From CAJBVG01 sp943372995 (lineage in GTDB: Bacteria > Bacteroidota > Bacteroidia > Sphingobacteriales > Sphingobacteriaceae), in assembly GCA_943372995.1 (NCBI GenBank), contig CALSAQ010000001.1:744001-808000 (forward strand): DNA of 64,000 bases, given 5' to 3'. Position 1 is the first letter of the stretch, and each line of letters begins with the position of its first letter. The notes beneath the pieces are model-generated. The model was not told the DNA's origin, searched no databases, and worked only from the letters and a program-made list of their open reading frames with translations. The translations under genes and the position numbers were made by a program. This document shows positions 26,636-35,955 of the stretch, one piece after another.

Positions 26636-29083
26636 TTAAAACTTCGCAACTAAGCGCATGTTAATCTGACGAGAGGTTAAATAGTTTGGAATTGCATATT
26701 GTTGGTCTCTTACATCTCTAATCCATAAGTATGAAATTGTATTCGAGCGTTTAAACAGATTAAACACTTCAGCATACAACATTATACTTTTAAACGGACC
26801 GATCTTATATTTACCTCCTACTTTTTGACCGAGCCACTCTTTAGAAAAACCAATATCAGCTCTCCAATATGGTGGCATTCTCAATGTATCTTTATATCTA
26901 GCAAAATCAGGCGGGCCGAATGGTAATCGAGCTCCGAATACAACATTGAGATGTACTTTTACACTTGGATCTTTAGCTAGTTTATCTTGGAAGAAAATTG
27001 AAAAATTAAATCGTTGATCTGTAGGTCGTGGAATATAACCTGGATATACAGTTGCCGAATCTGCACCTGCATCATTTTTTATTATGTAAGAATCGTTAAT
27101 GATGTTTTCTTCTGTACGAAGGAATGATAAGCTGAACCACGATTCTAAGTCTTTAACAAATTCTCCATTTACTTTAAAGTCGGCTCCCATTGAATACGCA
27201 TCTGCTTTATCGTTTGCATAATAACGTATCCGAACATTATCAATCTCATAAGGAATAATGTTCTTCATCTCTTTATAATATACTTCTGAAATAAATCTGA
27301 ACTTTCTTTTTCCAAACATTAAAAACTGATGATCTGCAGCCATCACATAATGTATAGATTGTTGTGTTTTAGGGTTAAGGGCTAAAGTACCATCGTAATT
27401 TCTCAACTCCCTATAAAATGGTGCTTGTTGATAATATCCCCAAGAAGCACGGAATACCCAGTCTTTCTCCCAATTAGGTTTATACGATAAAGTAGCTCTA
27501 GGACTCACATTCAACTCATCGGTATAATCCCAATACATTGCTCGTAAACCAACTACTAACTTTAAATCTTGAGTTTTTGATATAGGCATAGAGTGTTGTA
27601 AATATCCATTAACACGATTGCTACTCAAATTAATTTTCGCTTTTACTACATCTTGCAGTACGATAGTATTATCGATATCTGGTGCTGCATAATCTGCAGA
27701 GTCAATTAATTTCCATTCGCTTAATCGATCGTCGATAATCTCATGCTGATATTTTACTCCCCAAGACCAAAATTTATCTCCATCCTGAAAGTTTCCTTTA
27801 TGTTCGAAACTTTGCACACTGGCAAATAGAAAATTTCTTGCATGATTTAAAAAACCTCCTACACCCCTATTTGCTTTTACTTGTCCGAAATTCGATTTGC
27901 CGAAATTGCTTTCTATTTCATCAAAAATATACTGACCTTCTATATCAAAGGTTTCTCGTTCATCGGTTTGAAATCGGGATGTAATGAATTTTAAATTCAA
28001 ATTATTATTGGGATGATAACTTGCTGTTACAGCTCCCATTCCTGATAAATACTTATCTACTTCTTGCCCCTGAAAATTTACTGTTAATCTCAATACCTCG
28101 TTAAAGGTACCAAAACTAGTTTCTCTCGACTGAGGAATTACGGTGTATTCATTACTATTGATATTACCTAAGAAAGAAATATCCCAATCTGTATTAATAT
28201 CATAGGAGATAAATGTTTGTAAATCGTAAAATGAGGGTTGATAATCACCATCAACATCTAATGTTCCTAATAAATATTTAGTGGATTTCTGACGAAACCC
28301 AAACAAGTAACTAAGTCGGCGATTTTTATTAGTTCCTTCTATACTGATTGAAGTTCCTAATAATCCTGCTGAAGCAGCCCCACCAAAGTCTTTTGGTTTT
28401 TTATACTTAATATCTAATACCGACGAAAGTTTATCACCATAACGCGCCTCAAAACCGCCTGCTGAGAATTTAACTGAACTCACCATATCGGCATTAATAA
28501 AACTCAATCCTTCTTGTTGACCAGAGCGAACTAAAAACGGACGATAAATTTCAACATCGTTCACATACACTAAGTTCTCATCGAAATTTCCACCACGTAC
28601 ATTGTATTGAGAACTCATCTCGTTATTCGAGTTTACACCAGGTAAAGTTTTAAGGATGGCTTCAAAATTTCCAGATGCAGAAGGTAAACTACTAATGAGT
28701 TTTGGGTCTATTTTAGTGATTGTTGAACTACGCTCTTCCTCACTTTTTACTATTACTTCTTTAATATCGAGCGCTCGTTGCACAAATTTTTTGTCGGCTC
28801 GGTAACGCTCATTAGGTTTGAGTTTAATATTAATATATTCAGTTTGATATCCGATGTAAGCAAAGCTAATGGAGACATTACTATCCGCTGGAATTCTTAA
28901 TTCGTAATAACCTTGTTCATCTGTTTTTGTTGCAAGAGTTGAACCCTTTACACTAACTGTTACTAGAGAAAAGCCTTTATTTTCTTCGTCTTTCACCGTA
29001 CCATATACCACTGCCTTTTGCTGAGCAAAAGCAAGAGAAGTAAATAATAAAAAGAAAATGGGTAAGGTTTTTTTTAACAACAT
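26636..29083 (-). CDS. TonB-dependent outer-membrane receptor
   Basis: 815 residues: signal peptide (to about LAFAQ), a carboxypeptidase-regulatory-like beta-sandwich (about 25-110, VVYGTVKDEENKGFSLVTVSV), a plug domain (about 120-225, including QYNVRGGNFDENLVYVNDVE), then a 22-stranded barrel ending MRLVAKF. No SusD-like partner is adjacent, so it is not a classic glycan-uptake pair; the substrate could be a siderophore, peptide or other ligand. A TonB box is not obvious. rpe lies 17 bp upstream on the same strand and may share its transcript. Confidence 0.9.
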   Translation of the reverse strand: MLLKKTLPIFFLLFTSLAFAQQKAVVYGTVKDEENKGFSLVTVSVKGSTLATKTDEQGYYELRIPADSNVSISFAYIGYQTEYINIKLKPNERYRADKKFVQRALDIKEVIVKSEEERSSTITKIDPKLISSLPSASGNFEAILKTLPGVNSNNEMSSQYNVRGGNFDENLVYVNDVEIYRPFLVRSGQQEGLSFINADMVSSVKFSAGGFEARYGDKLSSVLDIKYKKPKDFGGAASAGLLGTSISIEGTNKNRRLSYLFGFRQKSTKYLLGTLDVDGDYQPSFYDLQTFISYDINTDWDISFLGNINSNEYTVIPQSRETSFGTFNEVLRLTVNFQGQEVDKYLSGMGAVTASYHPNNNLNLKFITSRFQTDERETFDIEGQYIFDEIESNFGKSNFGQVKANRGVGGFLNHARNFLFASVQSFEHKGNFQDGDKFWSWGVKYQHEIIDDRLSEWKLIDSADYAAPDIDNTIVLQDVVKAKINLSSNRVNGYLQHSMPISKTQDLKLVVGLRAMYWDYTDELNVSPRATLSYKPNWEKDWVFRASWGYYQQAPFYRELRNYDGTLALNPKTQQSIHYVMAADHQFLMFGKRKFRFISEVYYKEMKNIIPYEIDNVRIRYYANDKADAYSMGADFKVNGEFVKDLESWFSLSFLRTEENIINDSYIIKNDAGADSATVYPGYIPRPTDQRFNFSIFFQDKLAKDPSVKVHLNVVFGARLPFGPPDFARYKDTLRMPPYWRADIGFSKEWLGQKVGGKYKIGPFKSIMLYAEVFNLFKRSNTISYLWIRDVRDQQYAIPNYLTSRQINMRLVAKF

Positions 29084-29100
29084 CCTAGCTTAACGAAGAA

Positions 29101-29772
29101 TTATACTTCAGAGGTATTCAGGTGAATTTTTTTAAGTTCGGAAATCATTCCAATAGGATCTTCGTCGCCAAAGACTGCATTCCCAGCAACCAACACATCT
29201 GCTCCAGCTTTAAGCAAGGCAAGGGCATTTTGTTTGCTCACCCCACCATCTACTTCTATAAGTAAATCCGTTTGCTGAGCTTGAGCCATCGCTCTTAATT
29301 TTTTAATTTTATCGTAAGTATTCTCAATAAATTTTTGTCCACCAAAACCCGGATTAACACTCATTAAGCATACTAAATCAACATCTTTTATAATATCTTC
29401 CAATAAATGAACAGGAGTATGAGGATTTACAGCTACACCAGCTTTCATTCCAAGTTGTTTTATTGCAGAAACTGTTCTATGCAGATGAGTACATGCTTCT
29501 AAGTGTACAGTAAGAACATCAGCTCCTGCTTTTTTAAACTGCTCTAAATATCTATCAGGGTCTACAATCATTAAATGAACATCTAATGGCTTCTTTGCAT
29601 AATGCTTAATAGCTGTAATGACAGGGAAACCGAAAGAAATGTTGGGTACAAATACCCCATCCATAATGTCAACATGGAACCAATCGGCATTACTTTCGTT
29701 AATCATCTCTACATCAGCCTGTAAATTCGCAAAATCAGCTGATAAAATCGAAGGAGCAATTAAATGTTTCAT
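29101..29772 (-). CDS. rpe: Ribulose-phosphate 3-epimerase
   Basis: 223 residues, a TIM barrel of normal length interconverting ribulose 5-phosphate and xylulose 5-phosphate. Seen: IAPSILSADFANL, HVDIMDGVFVPNISFG with metal-binding His and Asp, HLMIVDPDRYL, MSVNPGFGGQKF and VDGGVSKQNA with the second catalytic aspartate. A promoter motif lies 17 bp upstream. Confidence 0.96.
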   Translation of the reverse strand: MKHLIAPSILSADFANLQADVEMINESNADWFHVDIMDGVFVPNISFGFPVITAIKHYAKKPLDVHLMIVDPDRYLEQFKKAGADVLTVHLEACTHLHRTVSAIKQLGMKAGVAVNPHTPVHLLEDIIKDVDLVCLMSVNPGFGGQKFIENTYDKIKKLRAMAQAQQTDLLIEVDGGVSKQNALALLKAGADVLVAGNAVFGDEDPIGMISELKKIHLNTSEV

Positions 29773-29789
29773 AATATATATATTATTAC

Positions 29790-29797
29790 CAAAAGTA
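29790..29797 (-). promoter_or_regulatory. Probable -7 promoter element of rpe
   Basis: TACTTTTG on the minus strand, matching TAnnTTTG, 17 bp upstream of the rpe ATG. Confidence 0.5.
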
Positions 29798-29931
29798 CGT
29801 TTTATCTATAATTTAACAAGATTAAAAATCTTATTTAGATAGATTACGTATCTAACTTATTAAGATTTCTCTTATCTTGGTAATTGGAAACCAAAAACTA
29901 TAAACTCACTACATACAACCGAAATAAAACT

Positions 29932-30486
29932 ATGAAAAAAACGATTTTAAGCATTGCTTTAGTACTTTCATCCTTAGGATTTGCCTGGTCACAAGAGGTT
30001 CAAACCTCTAAATCTGTTGGTATCTCATTTTTCTCGTCAGCTCCTCTTGAGGATATTGAAGCTAAAACATCAAACGGAACTTCAGTAATTACCACAGCTA
30101 AAAACGATTTCTTTTTTTTAGTACCTATTAAGTCTTTTACATTTAAAAGTTCATTAATGCAGGAGCATTTTAATGAAAATTATATGGAAAGTGATAAATA
30201 CCCTGATGCTCGTTTCTCAGGAAAAGTAAATGAAGAAATAGATTGGAAAAAAGACGGAACATACAATATTACAGTAACTGGCAAATTAACTGTACATGGA
30301 GTGGATAAAAACAGAACAATCCCTGGAACCATTACTATTAAAGGTGGTGTGGTAAGTATTAGTTCTAAATTTGATATCTCTTGCAAAGAACATGGAATAA
30401 AAATCCCTTCAATGATGGCCGAAAAAATTGCAGAGGTAGTAGCAGTAACCGTTAATGGAACTTATGCTCCATATGTGAAAAAATAA
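29932..30486 (+). CDS. YceI-family periplasmic protein
   Basis: 184 residues from the ATG at 29932 with a clear signal peptide (to about FAWSQ); an upstream ATG at 29884 adds a hydrophilic 16-residue lead that would spoil the signal. The lipocalin-like YceI fold is marked by VGISFFSSAPLEDIEAKT, FLVPIKSFTFKSSLMQEHF, the DKYPDARFSGKV turn and GKLTVHGVDKNRTIPGTI. YceI proteins bind isoprenoid or other hydrophobic molecules. The next gene starts 1 bp after its stop. Confidence 0.9.
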   Translation: MKKTILSIALVLSSLGFAWSQEVQTSKSVGISFFSSAPLEDIEAKTSNGTSVITTAKNDFFFLVPIKSFTFKSSLMQEHFNENYMESDKYPDARFSGKVNEEIDWKKDGTYNITVTGKLTVHGVDKNRTIPGTITIKGGVVSISSKFDISCKEHGIKIPSMMAEKIAEVVAVTVNGTYAPYVKK

Positions 30487-30487
30487 A

Positions 30488-31447
30488 ATGAAGCGTTTAA
30501 TTTTCTTTTTCACCTTCTCATTTTATTCAATTTCAATATTTGCGAATAGCGATACCACTACTTACATCAGTGAAATAGCTACATTTAAAGTAGATTCATC
30601 AGATTTGTTTGCTCACTATATTAAAGCTGAACCTTGCAAAGGTGAGTCTACTTCTAAAATTGCACTCATTATTGCTGGCTCTGGACCCACTGATGCCAAC
30701 GGCAACAATCCTATATTAAAAAGCAATACATATAAATATCTTGCTGAAGAGCTGGGTCGAAATGGTATTAGCTCTATTCGTTATGATAAGAGAGGTATTG
30801 GGAATAGTATGAAGGGGGCTCCTAAAGAAGCTAACCTTCGTTTTGACATGTATGTAAATGATGCAAATACTATTGTAAATGCTCTTAGTGAAATGAAATA
30901 TAAAGAGATTATTATAATCGGGCATAGCGAAGGTTCACTCATAGGAATGATGGTAGCTGCTAAAAACAAACACGTAACTAAATACATTTCTATTGCTGGG
31001 CCTGGTAGCTCAGCTGATATTATTCTCAAAGAACAATTTAAATCTCAACCCGAAGAAATTGCAAATCGTGCGAATGCAATGATAGACTCTGTTAAGGCTG
31101 GAATTACTATCCCTTTTGTTCCACCTTATTTAAGATCAGCGTTCCGAAAATCTGTTCAACCTTATATGCATTCGTGGTTTCAATACGATCCCCAAATAGA
31201 AATTAAAAAAGTGAATGTTCCCATCCTAATTCTACAAGGAACAAAAGACTTACAAGTGCAAGTAATAGATGCTCAAAAAATATATTTAGCCAATACAAAA
31301 GCTACTTTAAAAATTATTGAGAACATGAACCATGTACTTAGAAATATAGATAGCGATGATCGTAAGGAGAACCTGAAATCTTATAATAATCCGAGCTTAC
31401 CCCTTTCTAATAGTTTGCTAAATTATATTGTTAGTTTTTGCAAATAA
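30488..31447 (+). CDS. Secreted alpha/beta hydrolase
   Basis: 319 residues: signal peptide (to about IFANS), then an alpha/beta-hydrolase fold with the nucleophile elbow GHSEGS in IIIIGHSEGSLIGM, oxyanion-region IAGSGPTDANGNNP and a late ILQGTKDLQV (acid) and NMNHVL (histidine). This fits a serine-aminopeptidase/S33-type or esterase-like periplasmic hydrolase; substrate unknown. It is coupled to the YceI gene. Confidence 0.85.
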   Translation: MKRLIFFFTFSFYSISIFANSDTTTYISEIATFKVDSSDLFAHYIKAEPCKGESTSKIALIIAGSGPTDANGNNPILKSNTYKYLAEELGRNGISSIRYDKRGIGNSMKGAPKEANLRFDMYVNDANTIVNALSEMKYKEIIIIGHSEGSLIGMMVAAKNKHVTKYISIAGPGSSADIILKEQFKSQPEEIANRANAMIDSVKAGITIPFVPPYLRSAFRKSVQPYMHSWFQYDPQIEIKKVNVPILILQGTKDLQVQVIDAQKIYLANTKATLKIIENMNHVLRNIDSDDRKENLKSYNNPSLPLSNSLLNYIVSFCK

Positions 31448-31455
31448 TCCTTTTT

Positions 31456-31493
31456 GTGAGTTGTGAGTTCTCTGTGTCCCTGTGTCTCTGTGT
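31456..31493. repeat. GTGAGTT heptamers joined to CTCTGTGT octamers
   Basis: Two GTGAGTT units are followed directly by three 8-bp units, CTCTGTGT, CCCTGTGT and CTCTGTGT. The octamers belong to the family also seen at 23292-23335 and 43328-43380; here only one arm is present. Confidence 0.8.
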
Positions 31494-31513
31494 TAAGGAA
31501 AGAATAGTTAGAT

Positions 31514-31535
31514 AGATGGACGTGGACGTCCATCT
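31514..31535. repeat. Palindrome with 10-bp arms
   Basis: AGATGGACGT and ACGTCCATCT flank two G residues. The right arm is followed by CTCAGCTT, and the string TCCATCTCAGCTT recurs 17 bp further on, just before the pnp-side terminator. Confidence 0.65.
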
Positions 31536-31567
31536 CAGCTTTACATCCATCTCAGCTTGATGTAAAT

Positions 31568-31599
31568 AAAAAAAGCCGAACACAAGGTTCAGCTTTTTT
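31568..31599. terminator. Bidirectional terminator between the hydrolase gene and pnp
   Basis: Hairpin AAAAGC-C-GAAC / GTTC-A-GCTTTT with a 5-base loop, flanked by A-runs on the left and a T-run on the right, so it can end transcripts from both directions. Confidence 0.75.
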
Positions 31600-31620
31600 A
31601 GAAAAGTTATAGAGAACTAA

Positions 31621-33774
31621 TTAGCTCGCAGGAGCATCGTTAGTTTTTTCAGGACGAGGGATTAATACTTTTCTAGAAAGTTTCATCTTGCCTGTTTTCT
31701 TATCGATATCGATTAATTTTACTTTCACTTCTTCACCAACTTCCATCACACCTTCCATTGTTTCATAACGTTTCCAGTCGATTTCAGAGATGTGTAATAA
31801 ACCATCTTTACCTGGTAAAATTTCAACAAATGCACCGAAAGGCATTATTGATTTTACTTTACCTTCGTATACTTCACCAATTTCAGGAACGGTTGTCATT
31901 CCTTTAATTTTAGCAGTTACTTTGTCGATAGCTTCTTTATTATCAGCATAAATTTGAACGATACCTTGGTTATCTTTCTCTTCAATACTAATTGTTGCTC
32001 CACTCTCGCGTTGCATTTCTTGAATGATTTTTCCACCAGGTCCGATAATAGCACCGATAAATTCTTTAGCTACTCTAATTTCTACAATACGAGGAGCGTG
32101 TGGTTTGTAATCTTCACGAGGAGTATTGATTGTAGATAACATCTCATTTAAGATATGTGCTCTACCTTCTTTAGCTTGTTGCAATGCTTCTGCTAAAGTT
32201 TCGTATGAAAGACCATCAATTTTTAAGTCCATCTGACAAGCAGTGATTCCATTTACGGTACCTGTAACTTTAAAGTCCATATCACCTAAATGATCTTCAT
32301 CACCTAATATATCAGATAGAATAGCATATTTACCCGATTTAGAATCAGTAATTAATCCCATTGCAATACCCGATACTGGAGCTTTAATTTTTACACCTGC
32401 ATCCATTAACGCTAATGTACCCGCACAAACGGTAGCCATAGATGAAGAGCCATTCGACTCTAAGATATCAGACACAATACGAATTACATAAGGGTTCTCT
32501 GCATCGCTAGGAAGCACTTGTTTTAATGAACGCATGGCTAAGTTACCATGACCCACTTCTCTTCTTCCTGGGCCTCTATTAGGGCGAACTTCGCCAGTTG
32601 AGAATCCAGGGAAATTATAATGCAATAAGAATTTGTTGTAACCAAAGAACATTGCACCGTCAATCATTTGCTCATCGGTTTTAGCACCTAAAGTAACTGT
32701 TGTTAACGATTGAGTTTCTCCACGTGTGAAGATTGCTGAACCGTGTGCCGATGGAAGATATCCAATTTCCGACCAAATCGGGCGGATTTGTTTGGTATGA
32801 CGACCATCTAAACGAATACCTTCATTTAAAATTAAAGCACGTACGGCTTCTTTTTCTAAATCGTGGTAGTATTTTTTCATTAACCAGCTAAATGCAGTTT
32901 CTGTCATTTCTTCTGCAACGGTTGCTTCGAACTCATCGCGAATAGCTCTGAAAGCCAATGCGCGTTCGTCTTTTCCTAATGCTGATTTCGCAACATTGTA
33001 TATACGATCATAAGCAAATGCACGAATTTTATCCATCAACTCCGGACGAGCTTCTGGTTCGTGTTGGTATGTACGTTTTTCTTTAGCACCTACTTTAGCT
33101 AAGAAATCTGTTTGTGCTTGTACTTGTAATTTTATAGCCTCGTGAGCAATACGAATCGCTTCAGCCATTTCAGCCTCAGATACTTCTTTCATTTCACCTT
33201 CCACCATACAAATATCTTTCGCCGAACCCGCCACAATCATATCGATATCGGCACGCTCAATTTCTGAAATCGTTGGGTTAATTTGAAACTGTCCGTCAAT
33301 TCTTGCTACACGAACTTCTGAGATAGGTCCATTAAATGGAATATCAGAGATTGTTAAGGCTGCAGATGCTGCTAATGCCGCTAATGAATCGGGCATAATG
33401 TTTTTATCCGCAGAAATTAATGATACCATTACTTGCGTATCTGCATGATAATCTTCTGGGAACATCGGACGTAAAGCACGGTCGATTAAACGAGAGATTA
33501 AAATCTCATAATCAGACAACCTAGATTCACGTTTTAAAAAGCCACCAGGTATACGACCTGTAGAAGCATATTTTTCTTGATAATCAACGGATAAGGGTAA
33601 GAAGTCCGTTCCTTCTTTTGCATCTTTTGACGATACTACTGTTGCTAACAACATTGTATCCCCCATTTTTACCACTACAGATCCATCAGCTTGCTTAGCT
33701 AATTTCCCTGTTTCGATGGAAATCTTTTTTCCATCACCCATTACAAACTCATGGGTAATTCCAATTTTCGACAT
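31621..33774 (-). CDS. pnp: Polyribonucleotide nucleotidyltransferase
   Basis: 717 residues, a 3'-5' phosphorolytic exoribonuclease of the RNA degradosome. Two RNase PH-like domains (about 10-230 and 310-545; FFGYNKFLLHYNFPGFSTGEVRPNRGPGRREVGHGNLA marks the second), a helical linker, a KH domain with IGPGGKIIQEM, and a C-terminal S1 domain (YEGKVKSIMPFGAFVEILPGKDGLLHISEI). Length is normal. It lies downstream of rpsO, the usual order, with its own promoter motif and a terminator between the two. Confidence 0.97.
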   Translation of the reverse strand: MSKIGITHEFVMGDGKKISIETGKLAKQADGSVVVKMGDTMLLATVVSSKDAKEGTDFLPLSVDYQEKYASTGRIPGGFLKRESRLSDYEILISRLIDRALRPMFPEDYHADTQVMVSLISADKNIMPDSLAALAASAALTISDIPFNGPISEVRVARIDGQFQINPTISEIERADIDMIVAGSAKDICMVEGEMKEVSEAEMAEAIRIAHEAIKLQVQAQTDFLAKVGAKEKRTYQHEPEARPELMDKIRAFAYDRIYNVAKSALGKDERALAFRAIRDEFEATVAEEMTETAFSWLMKKYYHDLEKEAVRALILNEGIRLDGRHTKQIRPIWSEIGYLPSAHGSAIFTRGETQSLTTVTLGAKTDEQMIDGAMFFGYNKFLLHYNFPGFSTGEVRPNRGPGRREVGHGNLAMRSLKQVLPSDAENPYVIRIVSDILESNGSSSMATVCAGTLALMDAGVKIKAPVSGIAMGLITDSKSGKYAILSDILGDEDHLGDMDFKVTGTVNGITACQMDLKIDGLSYETLAEALQQAKEGRAHILNEMLSTINTPREDYKPHAPRIVEIRVAKEFIGAIIGPGGKIIQEMQRESGATISIEEKDNQGIVQIYADNKEAIDKVTAKIKGMTTVPEIGEVYEGKVKSIMPFGAFVEILPGKDGLLHISEIDWKRYETMEGVMEVGEEVKVKLIDIDKKTGKMKLSRKVLIPRPEKTNDAPAS

Positions 33775-33798
33775 ATTATTTTTCTGTTATAATCGGGG

Positions 33799-33806
33799 CA
33801 AAGGTA
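33799..33806 (-). promoter_or_regulatory. Probable -7 promoter element of pnp
   Basis: TACCTTTG on the minus strand matches TAnnTTTG, 24 bp upstream of the pnp ATG, between the rpsO terminator and pnp. Confidence 0.6.
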
Positions 33807-33850
33807 CTGATTTTTATTAATTATTGATTTATACCCCTATAAATCAAAAA

Positions 33851-33879
33851 AGCCGTTCCGAAATGAATCGGAGACGGCT
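33851..33879 (-). terminator. Terminator after rpsO
   Basis: Hairpin AGCCG and TCCGA pairing with TCGGA and CGGCT, small internal bulge and 6-7-base loop, followed on the minus strand by TTTTTTGATTT. It lies 24 bp after the rpsO stop. Confidence 0.75.
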
Positions 33880-33903
33880 CTTAAAACATAAAACATGAAA
33901 AAA

Positions 33904-34173
33904 TTATTTACGAAGATCTAACTTCTTCACAATAGCACGGTAGCGCTCAATGTCTTTATTCATTAAATAATTTAATTGTGCACGACGCTTACCTACTAAT
34001 TTGGTTAGTGCTAATTGCGTAGAAAAATCTTTTCTATTTTTCTTTAAATGTTCTGTCAAATGTGCGATTCTGTATGAGAATAACGCGATTTGACCTTCAG
34101 CTGTACCAGTATCGGCTTCGCTTTTTCCATGAGATTTGAAAATCTCTTTTTTCTTTTCTGTACTTAAATACAT
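33904..34173 (-). CDS. rpsO: Small ribosomal subunit protein uS15
   Basis: 89 residues, normal length. The conserved uS15 segments are GTAEGQIALFSYRIAHLTEHLK and QLALTKLVGKRRAQLNYL, with terminal VKKLDLRK. It binds 16S rRNA early in 30S assembly. pnp follows on the same strand after a terminator. Confidence 0.97.
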   Translation of the reverse strand: MYLSTEKKKEIFKSHGKSEADTGTAEGQIALFSYRIAHLTEHLKKNRKDFSTQLALTKLVGKRRAQLNYLMNKDIERYRAIVKKLDLRK

Positions 34174-34225
34174 TCTTGAATGATACTAAAGTGTTAAATA
34201 ATCGATTAATTAAAATATTGGACAA

Positions 34226-34233
34226 CAAAAATA
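34226..34233 (-). promoter_or_regulatory. Probable -7 promoter element of rpsO
   Basis: TATTTTTG on the minus strand, matching TAnnTTTG, 52 bp upstream of the rpsO ATG, leaving a leader of about 45 nt. Confidence 0.5.
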
Positions 34234-34323
34234 CAGCAATCTTCGGAATTTTGAAAGGAAAGCCTCAGAATTATTTTAAAACTGCGTTTGGAGGCCAAAA
34301 ATGGCGGTTTTGCACCGGATAAT

Positions 34324-34455
34324 TTCAAATTGTAAATTTTAAATTGTAAATGAATTTTTTTGTTTATTATTTATAACAATTAGAATAATAGTTCAAAAAA
34401 GCCTTAATTTGTATTAATAACAATATTTACAATTTGTAATTTACAATTTACAATT
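34324..34455. repeat. Inverted pair of heptamer arrays before the thioesterase gene
   Basis: Left array 34324-34351 has four units of the TGTAAAT type; right array 34425-34455 has the complementary ATTTACA and ATTTGTA units. The 73 bp between them hold no gene. The right array ends in ATT directly against the ATG at 34456, so the whole translation-initiation region is repeat sequence. The rest of the rpsO-thioesterase spacer (34174-34323) holds only the rpsO promoter. Confidence 0.85.
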
Positions 34456-34866
34456 ATGACCTACAGCCGCTTCGAAACCGAAATGCAAGTTCGCCCCGAT
34501 GATATCGATATGAACCAACATGTGCATAATTCGAGGTATTTCGACTATGTTTTGGCGGCTCGTTACGACCAAATGGAAAAGCACTATGGTTTCCCGATGG
34601 AAAAATTCTTAGCCAATAACTTCGCGTGGGTCATTAGCAAAGCGATAGTTGAATACAAACGTCCATTAGGGCTAGGCGACCATTTTATTGTGAATACAGG
34701 GATAAAAGAAATGCTACCCAAAGGGTGTATCGTGAGTTTTCATATCAATAACAAGAAAACTGGTAAACTGTGCTGTGATGGTGAGTTTTACTATACCATG
34801 ATCAACATAGAAACTGGTCGCAGTGAACCTATACCCGACTGGATTAGAGAGCACTACTCTATTTAA
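34456..34866 (+). CDS. Acyl-CoA thioesterase, hotdog fold
   Basis: 136 residues. The 4HBT signature DIDMNQHVHNSRYFDYVLAAR includes the expected acidic and histidine residues, followed by NNFAWVISKAIVEYKRPLGLGDHF. It should hydrolyse an acyl-thioester; chain specificity is unknown. Its 3' end overlaps the convergent ddl gene by 8 bp. Its start codon abuts a heptamer array with no visible ribosome-binding site. Confidence 0.9.
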   Translation: MTYSRFETEMQVRPDDIDMNQHVHNSRYFDYVLAARYDQMEKHYGFPMEKFLANNFAWVISKAIVEYKRPLGLGDHFIVNTGIKEMLPKGCIVSFHINNKKTGKLCCDGEFYYTMINIETGRSEPIPDWIREHYSI

Positions 34867-35845
34867 GTACCACCTCTAACAAGCTTCCGTAAAAATCAGT
34901 CATGTTCATTCCCGCGGCCCTCACTTGTTGTGGAATAATGCTGTTTTGCGACTGTCCTGGTACTGTATTAACCTCTAGAACGTACATATTGTTGGTATCA
35001 TGCTCTAAGATATAATCAATACGTACTACACCTTTACAATTTAGTCTATTGTAAATATGAATCATTGCCCTCTCCACTCTATTTTTCTCTTCTTCATTCA
35101 TACGACCTGGGGTTATTTCATTGGTAATACCGGTAGTATATTTTGCTTCGTAATCGAAAAACTCTTTAGTAGTAACAATTTCGGTTGCCGGTAGCACATT
35201 AATTTTAGATACCGTTTTATACAAACCAATGGTAAACTCTCTCCCTCCAATAAACTCCTCAACAATAACCTGATTGTCTTCCTTAAATGCTTTATCGAGA
35301 GCTGCTTTAAGTTCTGTAGCCTCTTTTACTTTACTCATCCCAATGCTACTTCCACCACTATTCGGTTTTACAAAGAGAGGAAGTTTTAATTTTTGAAGAA
35401 TTTGATCTGGAGAATTCTGTTGTTCTACAAAGAGTTGTAAAGATTTAGCGGTATATACCTCATCAATATCCTCAATAATACTTTTGGTATAAGCTTTATT
35501 CATTGTGATAGCAGAGGTTGCTGCATCACATGTGGTATAAGGCATGCCTATCATGTCAAAATAACCCTGAAGCTTTCCATCTTCACCTGGAGTTCCGTGA
35601 ATGATAATAAAAGCAGCATCAAAATTGATTTTTGTACCATCAACTTGAATAGAAAAATCATTTCTATCAATGGAATGAGTTCCTCCGTTATCATCTATGT
35701 ATCTCCACGATTCATTGTCGATAACCAAATTATATACCTCGTATTTCTCTTTATCAAGATGTTGATATACTGTTTTTGCACTATTCATCGACACCACAGA
35801 TTCTCCGGTATATCCACCTGCTACTAAGGCTATTTTCTTTTTCAT
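34859..35845 (-). CDS. ddl: D-alanine--D-alanine ligase
   Basis: 328 residues from the ATG at 35845; 21 further upstream codons are open but not Ddl-like. An ATP-grasp enzyme forming D-Ala-D-Ala for peptidoglycan. Seen: KIALVAGGYTGESVVSMNSA (opening loop), FIIIHGTPGEDGKLQGYFDM, PLFVKPNSGGSSIGMSKV, VIVEEFIGGREFTIG and EVNTVPGQSQNSIIPQQ at the metal-binding end. It diverges from the PASTA gene, another wall-related gene. Confidence 0.95.
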   Translation of the reverse strand: MKKKIALVAGGYTGESVVSMNSAKTVYQHLDKEKYEVYNLVIDNESWRYIDDNGGTHSIDRNDFSIQVDGTKINFDAAFIIIHGTPGEDGKLQGYFDMIGMPYTTCDAATSAITMNKAYTKSIIEDIDEVYTAKSLQLFVEQQNSPDQILQKLKLPLFVKPNSGGSSIGMSKVKEATELKAALDKAFKEDNQVIVEEFIGGREFTIGLYKTVSKINVLPATEIVTTKEFFDYEAKYTTGITNEITPGRMNEEEKNRVERAMIHIYNRLNCKGVVRIDYILEHDTNNMYVLEVNTVPGQSQNSIIPQQVRAAGMNMTDFYGSLLEVVLK

Positions 35846-35937
35846 AATAATAAATACAAGGTTTGCGTTTTGCTCAATAAAAAAACGAAAAAAATGCGAT
35901 TCAATCAATATTTCTTTTATAATGACTATAATTCACT

Positions 35938-35945
35938 TATGTTTG
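35938..35945 (+). promoter_or_regulatory. Probable -7 promoter element of the PASTA gene
   Basis: TATGTTTG matches TAnnTTTG and ends 10 bp before the ATG at 35956, which would give a nearly leaderless mRNA. Confidence 0.45.
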
Positions 35946-35955
35946 AAAAAGAATT

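Noticed and set aside
23403..31447. Genomic island
   Set aside because: No integrase, tRNA-anchored direct repeats or clear base-composition change separates this region from its surroundings.
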